Notes: generated by a model from the letters alone, not told the origin. Counted from the stretch's first letter, positions 48,075-60,296 are shown. The stretch is DNA of 64,000 bases from Epiperipatus broadwayi (GCA_028023455.1 JAQFVV010000030.1:2500501-2564500); one strand, 5' to 3'. Program-made: numbers and translations.

Positions 48075-49806
48075 TGTAACGAGTCCTACCGTTTACCTAA
48101 GTTTCTGGAAATATCGTCTTTACGCAAGTATGAACGTGTATATCTATATACGCATTTGAACAAAAATATGTCCTATACATATATATAATTTTCTTCCATA
48201 TCATACACAGTATATTTATGAACATCTAACTAAAGACTCCAAGCGCCAATCTCACCCGTAGATAATAATTATACTGGACAATATGGAAGTATGTAATAGG
48301 ATGATATAATGACCCGACCTGCAGCTAGTTTTTCTCAGGGTGGGTGGTAAAATTACCGGCAGTAGATCTAACCTTCTCTTTTTTCTTTTTTAAAAAAATA
48401 AAAGAAACTCATAACACACAAAAAAAACCATTCATCATTTTATACATATTTATTAGTAATAATATTTACGCTAATATCAAAAAGGAAAAAATATATTATT
48501 TACGTAAATTAAATCAATGTTTTTTTTTATTAATCAAAGATTCGTATCAGTTTCCCTTTTGTTGGTTTGCTCTTTTCTTTCTTTACCAAAACCCACATAC
48601 ACACAAATACGCTATAATATGTATGTTGCAATGAAGATTTAATTATGGATCAATTTATACACTAATAAATCCAGTAAGAAATAATTTCAACTCTCCGTGC
48701 AAAAAGGAAAATTCAAGTTCACAATTTGGTTAAGCAACAGTTTTCTGAATTACGTGGAGTAAGCTTACTAAGAGTTCACATATATATCAAATAGAAAAGG
48801 TACCTGTGTTTTACCCAGGGAATTGATTGGATTCACCTGGTGGAAGGGAAATTTTCGGTCTTTGAATGATGAACAGACTTTTTGAAGTTCGGATTCCATG
48901 GCTGAATTCTATTTATTTATTTAATCTTTTATATATCTCATGACGATCCAACATTTTCTTATTGAGGCGATTTTCCCGGCTTGATGTCCCTTCTCCGATA
49001 TTGGCAGCTGCTATACATTCAGGGGAAGGATTCGAACACCTTGCACATTGAAGCTTCTACTCCAGCCTGACCATATTTTATTAATATATATCGTTGATCT
49101 CTGGATTCTTATTTCTCTATATATGTCTAAAGTCTGCTTTCTTCCACTCCCAAACTTATACTAATTAATTCTTTTTTTTTTACATATAAAATTTATCTTT
49201 CTTTTCATTCATTTTCAATTAACATTCATTGTGCCTTCATTGGATTGCACCGTAAAAGCTTTTAACACCTTTTTTTTTTTAATTAGTATTTAATTAGAAC
49301 TTGACATTCCAAGGTTTTTTTATAAGTCAATTTCATTGTTCTGCAAACCAGTCTTCCATCTTGGCCTTTATAGTTCTTTCTTTGACTTAATATGTATATA
49401 TTTAAAAAGTTTATCAAACAAAATGTTTTTCTTTTGTGAATTTTCATGTTTAATGATTCAAAACATATTCATACATATACATAGTGATGTGTATAACTGG
49501 GTTTGGCAAAAGAAAAAAAATCAGAGCACGTTTATACCCCCCCCCCCATAGCTCTCTTTTATGATCTATTTTCATTAAAAATAAGTAAATCTATAACACA
49601 ATATGACCACATAAATGACTGTTGATTATGCATTAACTTGAAAATTTTAGTTTTGTTAGTAAAGTAATATAAATTCTTTTATAATACGTTAGTAATAATA
49701 TATATATTTAGTAATAATGTATATATTTTTTAATAATACGTTAAGTATACGAATACGTATTTGTCTAATTATCACAACAGGGTTTGATTATACCTGCCGT
49801 GTTTCA
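48075..49806 (-). repeat. 5' LTR of element 2
   Basis: 1732 bp, edges TGTAACGAGTCC and CCGTGTTTCA. Nearly collinear with 41114-43332 apart from the insertion there. A C-run (49537-49545) is expanded here. Promoter elements cannot be picked out from the AT-rich background. Confidence 0.95.
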
Positions 49807-49810
49807 ATAA

Positions 49811-50499
49811 ATTGTGTATTTATGTTTATACATTTGCCGTGTCTTTTCCAGGTTCACCATATCCACCCAACTATATCCACACTTAGTTAAGTGATTTATA
49901 CATCTACTCATAATCCCTGATGTATATAAAAAATGGTGTTCTAAGCATTGTCAAAATATTAGGTTCTTATGGGATCTGGTGAATATCTGATCAATTAACT
50001 TAGTAAGTAATTCATGACTGAGATTGAGTTTGAATCCGTATAGTCCTTTTTCACCTTGATCACCGGGATCAAAAGAAAATGATTACTATTAGTAGCATCA
50101 GAAGCATTGGCCGGATAGTGGAGATTTTAGAGCACTAGCAAATGGGTTAAAGCTTAGTACTGATCCGCGACTACCATATCCTGAACATGCTGTGTTTGAA
50201 GTACTTTTGCTAGGTCTCTGAATCTTGTTGGCTGAACACACAATTCTGACCGTTACACTAGTAACCATTATTATTATAAAAGACGTGACGAAAGTGAATG
50301 TGTGTATATATATATGTAAGTGCATGTCTCTACTACCATAATGTTTTTGTCATTCTGCCAATTTGATAAATGGGTGGCTGGCCTTGGCATAATAATCATT
50401 ATTTATGGGAGGAACCTGTTCACCTTAACGTGACCCAAGTTCAGGAATGAAGTATGCTTCAGTAGCCTGATATCCATTGATTCTCATAGTTTATCCATT
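49811..50499. other. Spacer with a possible coding remnant
   Basis: Slightly G+C-richer than its surroundings at 50040-50240. On plus, 50091-50213 is open and one part reads DFRALANGLKLSTDPRLPYP; on minus, 50098-50325 is an ORF with a hydrophobic start. I recognise neither. At most one could be real. Confidence 0.25.
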
Positions 50500-51000
50500 T
50501 AACTCTAAATCCTATGATGCCATCTTTAATTTTTTTTAAAATTTACAAGAAATATAATTTTTGATATATTTTCTATTTTATTACAATAAATATTTATATA
50601 TACATTGTTAGAAAGTGCAAACATTAAAGAATGTAATAAAGCTGATAAAATAGACATTATCTAAAAAAAATTAAAAAACCAGATTTTTAATACTTTTAAA
50701 CTTGTTTATTTTTACATTGTTTCTTAAATTTGAAAGATATATGTTAAAATTACAATTTCATAGATAGCATCACATATGTCTTACCTGAAGTAATTTTTCA
50801 GTGAAAAAATTACAAAAACCATGGGTGATTGGTAACTTCCATTTTTAGTGACCCAGATCCAATCCTTCCATATCAGGAGATCTATTAGAAATGTTTAGTT
50901 GTCCTTCCATGCATGGTATCTGTTAGAAATATGTTTGGTTTGTAGTGGGAATTATGCAAAGAAAACTAGTAAATTATAATGTATTATGTTATAATATTAT
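50500..51000. repeat. Local duplicated module 1, copy a
   Basis: Shares TACAAGAAATATAATTTTTG, AAGCTGATAAAATAG, the GTCTTACCTGAAGTAATTTT stretch and TTAGAAAT.TGTTTGGTTT with 53750-54230 and 57720-58200. It ends where RTE copy C begins. Confidence 0.8.
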
Positions 51001-51055
51001 ATCATCATCAACCATTTTCAATCCACTGCAGGATGAAGGTCTCTCCAAGTTTAAT

Positions 51056-52534
51056 TCATCTTCGCCGATCTTTAGCTTCTCTTCTCCACATCGCCCCTTC
51101 ATACTTTCTTATTTCATCCATCCATCTCACATGTGGTCTCTTTCTGGGTCTTTTACAATCTCTTGGAATCCAGTTTAAGATTTCAATTGTCCATCTATTA
51201 TCATCACTTCTAGCAATATGTCCAGCCCAAATCCACTTCAATCTTTTAATTTTTTTAATGAGGTCAGTAACACCTGTTTGTTCTCTTACCCATACATTGC
51301 GTTTTCGATCTCTTCTTGTTACTCCCAACATGCATCTCTCCAGACTTCTTTGAGTGGTCTGGAGTCTCTGTATTGCTCTTCTATTAAGTGTCCAAGTCTC
51401 GGATCCATAAGTAAGAACTGGTAAAACACATTTGTTAAAAACCTTCCTTTTCAAACACATAGGCATATTTCCTTTTAGTATCAAGTTATTTCTACCAAAA
51501 GCATTCCAACCAAGTTTAATTCTATGATTAATTTCATCCATTATGTTTTCATCCTTGTTAATAATCTGACCAAGATATTTGTAACTGTTAACTTCTTCTA
51601 ATTCATCATAATCAATCTTTATTTTCATATTTTGAACAAATCGATTAAACATTACTTTAGTCTTTTTAATATTTATCTTTAGTCCTACTTTCCTACTTTC
51701 TTCTGATAACTCCTGCAGTTCTGAAGCATTATTTGCAAAAACAACTATATCATCTGCAAAATCTAAATGACTTAAATAATCTCCATTTACTTTTACTGCT
51801 TTAGTTTCCCATTTTAATCCACAAAATACTTCTTGCAACACTGCTGTAAAAAGTTTTGGAAATATCGAATCATCTTGTCTTACACCTTTCTCAATGTTGA
51901 CTTTCCCAGTATCATTATGTAATCTAGTTGTTGCTATTGCATTTTTATAAATATTCTTTAAAATATAACAATATCCTGGATCTATACCTTGATGATCAAA
52001 TGCCTTTTCATAATCTACAAATCCAAAACATAATGGCAACTCATATTCATTTGTCCTTTCTATAACTTCTCTCAATACCTGGATATGATCTACTGTACTA
52101 AAACCACTTTGAAATCCAGCTTGTTCCCTTGGTTGGTGGAAATCCAATGTTCTTTGTAGATGAGTTGTAATTATCTTGGTAAAAATTTTGTATAAAACTG
52201 ATAAAAGGCTGATAGGTCTGTAATTTATAATATTTTCTTTATCACCTTTTTTAAACATTAATATTGTTACTGCATTCTTCCAATCATCTGGTACATCTTT
52301 ATCATTTACACATTTGGTATATAACTTTGCTAAAAAAAATTCTATTTCTTCACCTGCTTCTTCTAATATATCAATTATAATTCCATCATTACCTGGAGCC
52401 TTTCCTTTCTTCATACATTTAATTGCATGTTTCACATCTTCATTAAAAATTCTAGGCAATTCAGAAGATGTAATAGAAATAGGAGGTACTTGTTTTTTAT
52501 TACTATATAATTTTTGATAAAAGCCTTTACCCAT
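51056..52534 (-). pseudogene. RTE reverse transcriptase and C-terminal domain, copy C
   Basis: 492 open codons. RT signatures: GKAPGNDGI, NYRPISLLSVLYKIF, FSTVDHIQVLREVIE, FVDYEKAFD, then the intact catalytic LDFADDIVVFA. It ends with RLKWIWAGHIAR and RPHVRWMDEIR, the typical RTE tail. A 12-residue piece right after FVDYEKAFD is missing compared with copy A (a 36-bp deletion at 51995-52003), likely damaging the palm. The family-typical Gly in VRQGD is Asp (VRQDD). In frame but probably inactive. The ATG is internal to the polyprotein. Confidence 0.9.
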
Positions 52535-52905
52535 TTCATAATGTCATTTCTCTTTTTAGTAATAATTCCATTTTTTTTTTTTATTGCAGATATAAATTTC
52601 CTACCAATACCAAAATGTTCTTTTACATTCTTGAGACATTTATTTTCTTCTACGGCTTTTCTTGCTAGTTCACAATTATATTTTCTTATATCATTTTCAA
52701 CTCTTTTCCGTACCATTTTACAAAATTCGAGATATTCAATCCTTTTTAATGCATCATTTTTGTATATCTTCATATTCCTTCTTTTCTTCATAAATTCTCT
52801 AGTCTCAGTAGAAATTTTATTGGTCAATTGCTGCTTTTTTCTACCAGCTATCTTTGTTGCAGTTTTTAAAAGTGTATCAGTTATTTTCATATTAATTTCA
52901 TTCAA
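52432..52905 (-). pseudogene. RTE endonuclease-RT linker, copy C
   Basis: Lysine-rich linker (KKRRNMKIYKNDALKR, EHFGIGRKFISAIKKKNGII) joining the endonuclease to the RT. It overlaps the RT ORF in another frame, showing a frameshift near 52530. Confidence 0.75.
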
Positions 52906-53058
52906 ATCTGAATCATGTTCAAAATCTACTAGAAACCGATTTGTAAGTTCTAATTTGAATTCATTGGAATGTTTCTGAAGATTAGGAATACCAACTGTTT
53001 TTCTTAATAATTTTTGTGTCTTTAGTTTTGCATTAACATGTATCTTACATCTTACTAA

Positions 53059-53735
53059 TCAATGATCACTTCCTGTGTTAAATTTATTAAGAACATTACA
53101 ATCTTGAAATATGTATTTTCTGTTAGTCAAAATATAATCCAATTCTGCTGTACCTTCATTGGGATGCTTCCATGTCCATTTCCTTTTAACATTTTTCTCA
53201 AAAAAAGAATTCATAATATGAAGTTTTACTTTTTCAGCAAACTCCACTAGTCTGTATCCTTTCTCATTTCTATTACCATAACCAAAATTACCTACAGCAC
53301 TTTCATTTGTTTACCAATTCTAGCATTAAAGTCTTCCATAACAGTTTTAAAATGTTATTTACTCTGATCAAAAGCCATATAAAAATCTGGTATGTCATCA
53401 CTATAAGAACTTGTTGGGGCATAAACCTGAATAATGTGCTATTAAATTGTATAATTAATCTTGCCATTCTGTCCGATACACCATCAATCTCCACAATGTT
53501 GTTCTTCCACTTTTTATTTATAATGAATCCTACTCCACTTGTATTTCCAATATTTGTTCCTTTATAATAGAGTACATGTTCACTTTTTAAATTAATTGTC
53601 TCTTCACCTTTTCTTCTTACTTCACAAAGTCCAATAATGTCCCATTTAATATAAGACTGTTCTTCTAATTCTTGCAATCTTCCTTCACTTGAAAGTGATG
53701 TGCAGTTATAAACCCTTAGGGACCTGAATGGCCAT
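53059..53735 (-). pseudogene. RTE endonuclease, copy C
   Basis: Starts near 53735 in the frame reading YNCTSLSSEGRLQELE, continues as WDIIGLCEVRRKGEE (catalytic Glu motif), then after a frame break as ELDYILTNRK and GSDH, the last catalytic His motif of this endonuclease class. A TGA (53059-53061) follows SDH directly, where RTE endonucleases have Arg. The middle of the domain (about 53250-53400) is scrambled by frameshifts. Inactive. Confidence 0.85.
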
Positions 53736-53749
53736 TTTGAATGTCAAAA

Positions 53750-54300
53750 AAAAAATTACAGGACATAATTTTAAATGAAATTTCTAATTTATTACAATAA
53801 ATATATATATATATACATTTTTAGAAAGTGCACATATGAAAGAATGTAATAAAGCTGATAAAATAGTCATTACCAAAAAAAAAAAAAAATTAAAAAAGAT
53901 TTTTTACATTTTTAAACATATTTATTTTTACATTGGTTCACAAATTCTCAATTTTGAAAGGTATAACTTAAAATTACAATTTCGTAGACAGCTTCATCAC
54001 ATGTGTCTCAAATTGCTGAAAAAAAAAAAGATATATAATGTCTTACCTGAGGTAATTTTTCTATGCAAAAATTACAAAAACAGTGCGATTGGTAAGTTCC
54101 ATTTTTACTAGCTACCCTACATGTTCTACTTTTATAACAGAGTATATGCTAGAAATGTTTGGTTGTCCTTGCATGCAGGTATCTGCTAGAAATATGTTTG
54201 GTTTTTAGTGTGGAAAAAAATAACAAATAATTTACAAGATGTTGAGGACTTCAGTAAATTATATAGTAATGTATAGTGTAATATAATATTATTATATATT
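53750..54300. repeat. Local duplicated module 1, copy b
   Basis: Same order of landmarks as 50500-51000 and 57720-58260 (AGAATGTAATAAAGCTGATA, ACATTGGTTCACAAATTCT, AATGTCTTACCTGA). Confidence 0.8.
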
Positions 54301-54319
54301 ACTTTTATTATATTATAGT

Positions 54320-55080
54320 AGTGAAAAATGGAATGGTGTGTGATCTAAAATGTGTATTCTTTTCAACTAAATAAAATGTACTCAAAAAATAAATATCAAA
54401 ATAAACAAATTTATTATGAGCACTGATTATATATGTGTGTGGAAGATGAAATATGAGAGTGGATGTCTCTGTATTTGATGAGTGTGGATGTGCATGTTTT
54501 TATATTATTCGAATGTATTGTCTAAAATTCTATCATATATATATATTATTTTCTATATGTATATATCAAATTCTATCGTATATATATTCTTTTTTGCTTA
54601 TATATATATAATTCTATTGTGTATATATTGTTTTGTATGTGTATATATATATAATAAAGAGTTATAAACTAGGTGAGAAAATTAATTCAAAAAACTTTTT
54701 TATATTATTTCACCTGTATTATATCATATTTATATATATACAAAAAGTAATGAAAAGTAGGTCATAAAACAAATTGAGGTAAAAGATTCTCAATTTTCAA
54801 ATGTGCTTTTTATCTAAAAGTTGATCGTTTTTATAAAAAGAGAGTTCTAGAACTAGGTCAGAAAAATATTAAAATAAACATTTTTATATTATTTCACCTG
54901 TATTATATATATATATATTATTTTTAATGATATTTAATTATAGAAAACAATAATTAATAATAAAAAAATAATAATAAAATGAGTATTCACAGAATCCTGT
55001 CTAAATGTTAGTATCATTTTCAAATTTGAATCCAATTATGAAGGCATCAAAACTCATTGCTATTAAAAATAAATCCAATA
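54320..55080. repeat. Module 2 copy with TA-rich tandem stretch
   Basis: Begins GTGAAAAATGG and continues with CTAAAATGTGTATTCTTTTC, as at 55537, 55679, 58268 and 60304. It is followed by TGATTATATATGTGTGTGG and an AT minisatellite (54525-54655) in which ATTCTAT(C/T)GTATATAT recurs about four times. Confidence 0.75.
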
Positions 55081-55109
55081 GTAATCCTTATATGTTTTTG
55101 ATATAATCT

Positions 55110-55460
55110 TTTTTTTTTATTTTTAAGTTTTTAACTATATTTTTACAAAAAAAATTGTTTCTACTAAGAGGGCTTATAAAAGCCCTTACGTAATTGAACG
55201 TAATTATTACACTGTAAAACAAGTTCAATGGACCGTGAATCATATTTACGGTCATTAAATCTAAAAAACAAAAGAAAAATTGAAAATCGTATTTTACAAA
55301 AACTTTCATAAAAAATCCAAATTTTATTGTAAAAATACAAGTTATAGCTCATTGATCTGAGAATCGTAAGTGTACTACTTACTGTTTCCGTGCAAACTCA
55401 GTTGAAAGTCTAATTTTTGTTCAGGGGCTCTTCGGGCTCAAGGGGATAAGTACCTAAATA
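55110..55460. repeat. Module 3, copy b (partner 61200-61450)
   Basis: Shares AAAAATCCAAATTT, a GTAAGTGTAC stretch and TTCCGTGCAAACTCAGTTGA, then GGG.CTTCGG.CTCAAGG, with 61200-61450. More G+C-rich and better conserved than modules 1 and 2. The GTAAGT would be a good splice donor, but no exon is recognised. Confidence 0.7.
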
Positions 55461-55529
55461 AAAAGTCATCATCAAATGACAGCCTGGGTCCGCAATCAGG
55501 GGATTCTTAGCATCCTATATATTTATTAT

Positions 55530-56520
55530 ATTATATTAATGAAAAATGGGGTGTGATCTAAAATGTGTATTCTTTTCAAATAAAGTGTACTCAAATATCA
55601 AACAGTAAGAATAGCTTATTAGATATTATGCAAAGAGAACTTTAGTAAATTGTAGTGTATTATATATTAATTATATTAGTGAAAAATAGGGTGTGACCTA
55701 AAATGTGTATTCTTTTCAAATAAAGTGTACTCAAATAAATGTCAAAACAGTAAGAACAGTTTATGAGATATTATGCAAAGAGAACTTTAGTAAATTGTAA
55801 TATATTTAAAAATATAATTAATTATTATATTATTGGGGAAGATGGGCCACCTAAAATATGTATTCTTTTCAAGTAAGTAAAGTGTACTTAAAAAAATAAA
55901 TATCAAACAAAAATTTCTCTTAAGATAAAATGAATAAAAACTAAGTAAAATCAATAAACATCAGAATAAATTTATTATGAACACTGAGTATATGTGTGTG
56001 GGGGGGAGATGATGTATGAAGTAAATGGCTGAGGGTACATGATGAGTCTGGATGTGTATGTTTTTATGTCATTGAAATGTATAAAATTATATAGCATATT
56101 TATTCTTTTCTATACATATTTATTTATATAAAAAAAGGGTAATAAAACCAATTGAATACTGAAATAAAATTATAATATATCTTGCCTATGGCACTAAATA
56201 TACGTATATGATCGAATCTGGATGTATATGTTTTTATATCATTGAAATGTATTATCTAAAATTATGTAGTATATTTATTTTTTTCTATATATATTTCATT
56301 ACATAAAAAAAAAGTAATAAAATACTCACTGACTCCTGGATAGTTAGCGTCCGTTTCAAATTTGAATTTCCTGAGGCATTAGATGTGATATCCACGATTG
56401 TCCTTGCAGATAAAAAATTACTGTAATTCTTTTTTTTTTTTTTTTGACATTATAGCTTCCAAATACTTTTTTTTTTAGATTGCAGCTTCCAAATAGATTG
56501 AAAATGAGATTCTAGCAAAA
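55530..56520. repeat. Tandem copies of module 2 and its downstream part
   Basis: Units near 55537 and 55679 (period ~140) repeat CTAAAATGTGTATTCTTTTC, GTGTACTCAAA, TGCAAAGAGAACTTTAGTAA. A variant starts near 55835. The part from 56320 (ACTGACTCCTGG...GATATCCACG) recurs at 60940. Confidence 0.75.
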
Positions 56521-57719
56521 GGACTTACAAATACACGTTGAAACAGTAAGATTTGAGTTTGAATCTTAGTTTCACCTGTTCTATCATCTTTCAGCCACTA
56601 CCTCCATCCTACCTAAATTTAAACCATAGATATATAAGCGGCTGTTTAAATGCGCCATGAATACACACATATTCCAATATCTTATATAAACATTAAATCA
56701 AAAGAATGTATTTAGATATTTTTAAAACTGATCTTTAAAGCTATATAGCATTTGTATCATGTATTTATTTTGTCAATTTGTTTATAATATTATTAAAATA
56801 ATCTTATATTAAAATCGATTTAAATTTACAGTTTTAAAAATATATAAATCTTTATTATTGTTTAAATATTTGCAAAGTTGTGGGGGGGGGGGCAATAGAT
56901 TACTTTAAAATTTCCCTAAAAGTTCTTAATTGGCTTCAAATGTAAAATCTGTAATATAGTTTGTAATTAGGTCAACAGAAATGTATGAAAATAATGTACA
57001 AAACAAATTTAAATAAAAGAGAAAGCAGTGTTCATATAATTTAAAATGTAAAATTCTTTACTAATGGATTAATTGACCTGAGAGTATGGTAGATGGATCG
57101 CAGGAGGAAAAGATCTGGACTCAATATGTTATGTGCTATCGATCCACAATTTATAGATAGAACTAGTATAAAAAGAAAAAAAAATTTTTTTGCTAGTGAC
57201 GTTTCTTATAATTATTTTGAATTTCATTTTGCAATGACCGAGTAGAAGGCGGACAAGCTATTTTCCTCTGGAGAATGGTCTAATGTGTGCCCAAGTCTCC
57301 ACACCTGCCCTCCAAAGATGAACTGTCATTGAACTACTATCAATCTGTACACTGCGCTACATGATAGAAAATCCTTTCAATCTAAACTGAATTCTGAAAA
57401 CCTAAATACCAGGGAAGGAAAAACTGCTGCTACCATATAAATGAACAATCCAGGGCTGATTCTCAAACTTGCATGAAGGCTATATTATAGATATATAATA
57501 AACAACAACAAAAAATTGATAAAATATTGCTGGTTAACAAAGAAAAGTGCTTATATGAATGAACCTTCTTAAAGAGTCATAGATCATAAGTTGGTGACTG
57601 AAGCCTCATAAAGACTGGCGGGATTTATATATGATAGCTGTCGAGGTTTCACACCAAAAGTCAGCTGTTTCATTTTGTGGTTTTAGATAGGTATGATTCT
57701 TCAATGTAGCTAACTCTTT
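56521..57719. other. Unassigned stretch inside the module mosaic
   Basis: Single-copy within the window as far as I can see. A G-run at 56881-56892. A G+C-richer patch at 57240-57480 has no recognised coding frame. Confidence 0.45.
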
Positions 57720-58395
57720 AAGACCTAAGACGCCATCTTTAATTTTTAAAAAAATTACAAGAAATATAATTTTTGATATATTATAAGAAATATATATACA
57801 TTGTTAGAAAGAGCAAACATGAAAGAATGTAATAACGCTGATGAAATAGTCATTACCTACAAAAAAAAAATTAAAAAAGATTTTTAATACGAACATGTCT
57901 ATTTTTACATTGGTTAACAAATTCTAAATTTTGAAAGTTATATGTTAAAATTACAATTTCATAGACAGCATCACATTTGTCATAAAATGCTGGAAAACAT
58001 GATATAATATATCTTACCTGAAGTAATTTTTCAGTGAAAAAATTACAAAAACCATGTGATTGGTAACTTCCATTTTTACTAGCTGACTTAGATCCTGTCC
58101 TTCCATATCAGGGTATCTGCTAGAAATGTTTGGTTGTCCTTCCATGCAGGGTATCTGTTAGAAATGTTTGGTTTTTAGTGGGGAAAGAATAACAGTAATA
58201 GTTTACGAGATATGTAAAGAGATCTTAAGTGAATTGTAATGTGTTATATTATAATATTATTATATTAGTGAAAAATGGGGTGTGACTAATTGTGTATTCT
58301 TTTCAAATAAAGTGTACTCAAATACATATCAAAACAGAAAGAACAGATTATGAGATATTATTCAAAGAGAACTTTAGTAAATTGTAATGTATTAT
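57720..58395. repeat. Modules 1 and 2, copy c (left part)
   Basis: Third copy of module 1, followed from 58268 by a module 2 unit. It is cut at ATTAT (58391-58395), where a 1.9-kb insertion begins. Confidence 0.8.
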
Positions 58396-60296
58396 TCTTT
58401 TGATCATGGCGGGCACCACCAGATCACTGCATACCCTGGAAAATTTGTTTACCATGATCAAAAGTTAGTGATGATGATGATTGACACCAACTAGACCCAA
58501 TGGGAAAAAGAGCTCGATAATATTGTTCAGACAATTGAGAAAATAAAACCAGGACAAATGTTAGCTAATATAATTTAAGCAAGTTCATGGTTTATTAAAA
58601 TTAATATAAAAAATTTCAAGTACAAATATTTATTTACAATAGATGTAGTTTTTATTAAATTCTATCAAGGCATATACGAACAAAAATAAAATGTCATCAC
58701 TCTGGCAGACAGACTAATTTTGTAATAGAGTTTTAAAAAGGGGGGAGGAATTATAAGCAATAGTTTCCTTATTCAAAAAGTTTTAAGACAAATAACACAT
58801 GAAAGTTTCTTGCATGAATCAACGAAACCAGCACTGGCGAGCGATCACTAGATTATTGACTAGTGACATCATGTTGCCGCAAAACCACTGCATGGTCCAC
58901 CTCATTGAAGATCGCCACAGTTGATTACAATGCAAGAAAAATAAATGTGATAAAAAGAATATGACGAAGTATAAATTGTAGAATAAGAGAAAACTTAAAT
59001 CTCCAATTTAACAAAAATAGAAATCTCAGAAAATACTTCGGCATAGATAATTTTTAAACAAGCAAGGAGACAATCAAATCTCTGACTTAAAGGAAAACAG
59101 AAATATATAACTGGTGAATCATCAATCAAACGATTGGCCAAAATTAAGTAAGTAATCAGAAAATTATTTACATTTGCCCAAGCGTTTATTAAGAAAGTGA
59201 TATAATAATTATAAAGGTAAATAGCTTTAATAAATAAACTCAGTACATGCTCTGTCAAATAAATTCAAAAGAACATGGAATCTTAAAACTAAGATTCCAA
59301 CACACTATAAATACAATATATAATACACAGAATAAATGCTCAAAATATATTAAATTTAACTGGCAAATGATATAAAATATAGATTATTTCTTAAGATTAA
59401 GCTGAGACTTTAAAATCCTGGAAAGAATAAGAAAACATGTTACTTCGAGGTATAAATTTAAAACTGCGGAGGTTTTTCATTATGGCACATACAGTTCATT
59501 CTACTAGAGAATTCCGGCGAAGACTTTAGCTTTTTATTTTCAGTTCAGGGGGCAATGTTAGAAATCAGTTCTTGTTTAGCTCTTACGACTTGATCTTGCA
59601 CGACAATTTAGGATCTGGGGCTCGTCTTTATGCTGGTTTAGCTCGGCATGATATTGAGGCAATTCTTTCTAGCATATAGGTTTAGCATTCTGCAGCGAAG
59701 ATTCTTTTTAGTAATTTGAAGAAAGTAAATTAAATTTGACACACCTAATGGCGTACGAAAAGTTAAATCAAATTAATCAAGCAGAATAAGCATCAATAGC
59801 TGAAGAAACAATCCAAAATCCCAGGGCTATTTATAAGAGCCCGTCTTCCATATCTTCATTAGTAGCTCTGACCAGGGCAAATCTTTATCTCAGACTTAAT
59901 CTTAAGTACAGATTCTAACCAGGGTAATCTTATTTAGAATTAATTAAAGAAAATAAATGTGAAAACAAGTCTCAGCATTAGTTAAAATAAATTTAAAACG
60001 AGATTACAATCACGGCAATAAGAATGCAATTAAAAGAAAAAACTTTCCAAAACTAAGATGCTTGCCTTTAATTATTTTGATAAAAAAAAAACAAGCAACC
60101 AAAAGAAAACTATTTTAAAAATAAAATTTATTAAAAAATAGAAATGACCAAATTTTAAAACAATTGCATATGTGTGTTATTGCACGTATTCTTATAAACA
60201 AAACTTTTAAATAGGTTTTTTTTAAAAACTTTATTAAAACAAAAGTTAGTTTTATTTTTGTGATGAGACTTTTGAATCAGATAAAATATCCGGCTC
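58396..60296. mobile_element. 1.9-kb unclassified insertion with 5-bp target duplication
   Basis: Module 2 reads up to GTAATGTATTAT and resumes at ATTATATTAGTG after 1901 bp. ATTAT is on both sides (58391-58395, 60297-60301). Other copies of the module lack this segment, so it is an insertion. It starts TCTTTTGATCATGG, with a 12-bp inverted repeat TTTTGATCATGG/CCATGATCAAAA (58398-58409 and 58452-58463), and ends CCGGCTC. No terminal inverted repeat, poly-A or coding domain. Unknown class, possibly a solo LTR or a non-autonomous element. Confidence 0.65.

Larger units (their letters stand above)
41114..49806 (-). mobile_element. Ty3/gypsy-like LTR retrotransposon 2, structurally complete
   Basis: Full element on the minus strand: 3' LTR 41114-43332, polypurine tract 43336-43345, Pol and Gag 43384-47089, leader, primer-binding site 48056-48073, 5' LTR 48075-49806. 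The LTRs begin TG and end CA. A 4-bp target-site duplication ATAA flanks the element (41110-41113 and 49807-49810), as expected for gypsy integration. The LTRs differ by roughly 5% in the part I compared, plus one later insertion. Pol domains are in Ty3/gypsy order (protease, RT, RNase H, integrase). All frames are broken, so the copy is not autonomous. Confidence 0.95.
51001..53745 (-). mobile_element. RTE-clade LINE, copy C (nearly full coding length)
   Basis: Minus-strand LINE of about 2.75 kb containing both the apurinic-type endonuclease and the reverse transcriptase of an RTE element. The 3' end (51001) is a GATGATGAT tail without a poly-A. The 5' end is near 53745. It inserted between module 1 copy a and the next module. 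Several frameshifts and stops break the single ORF. It is the best preserved of three same-strand copies here (others at 24135-25505 and 32171-33810). Confidence 0.9.

Noticed and set aside
50098-50325. Secreted peptide gene on minus strand
   Set aside because: Same reason; no recognised mature peptide and no supporting exon structure.
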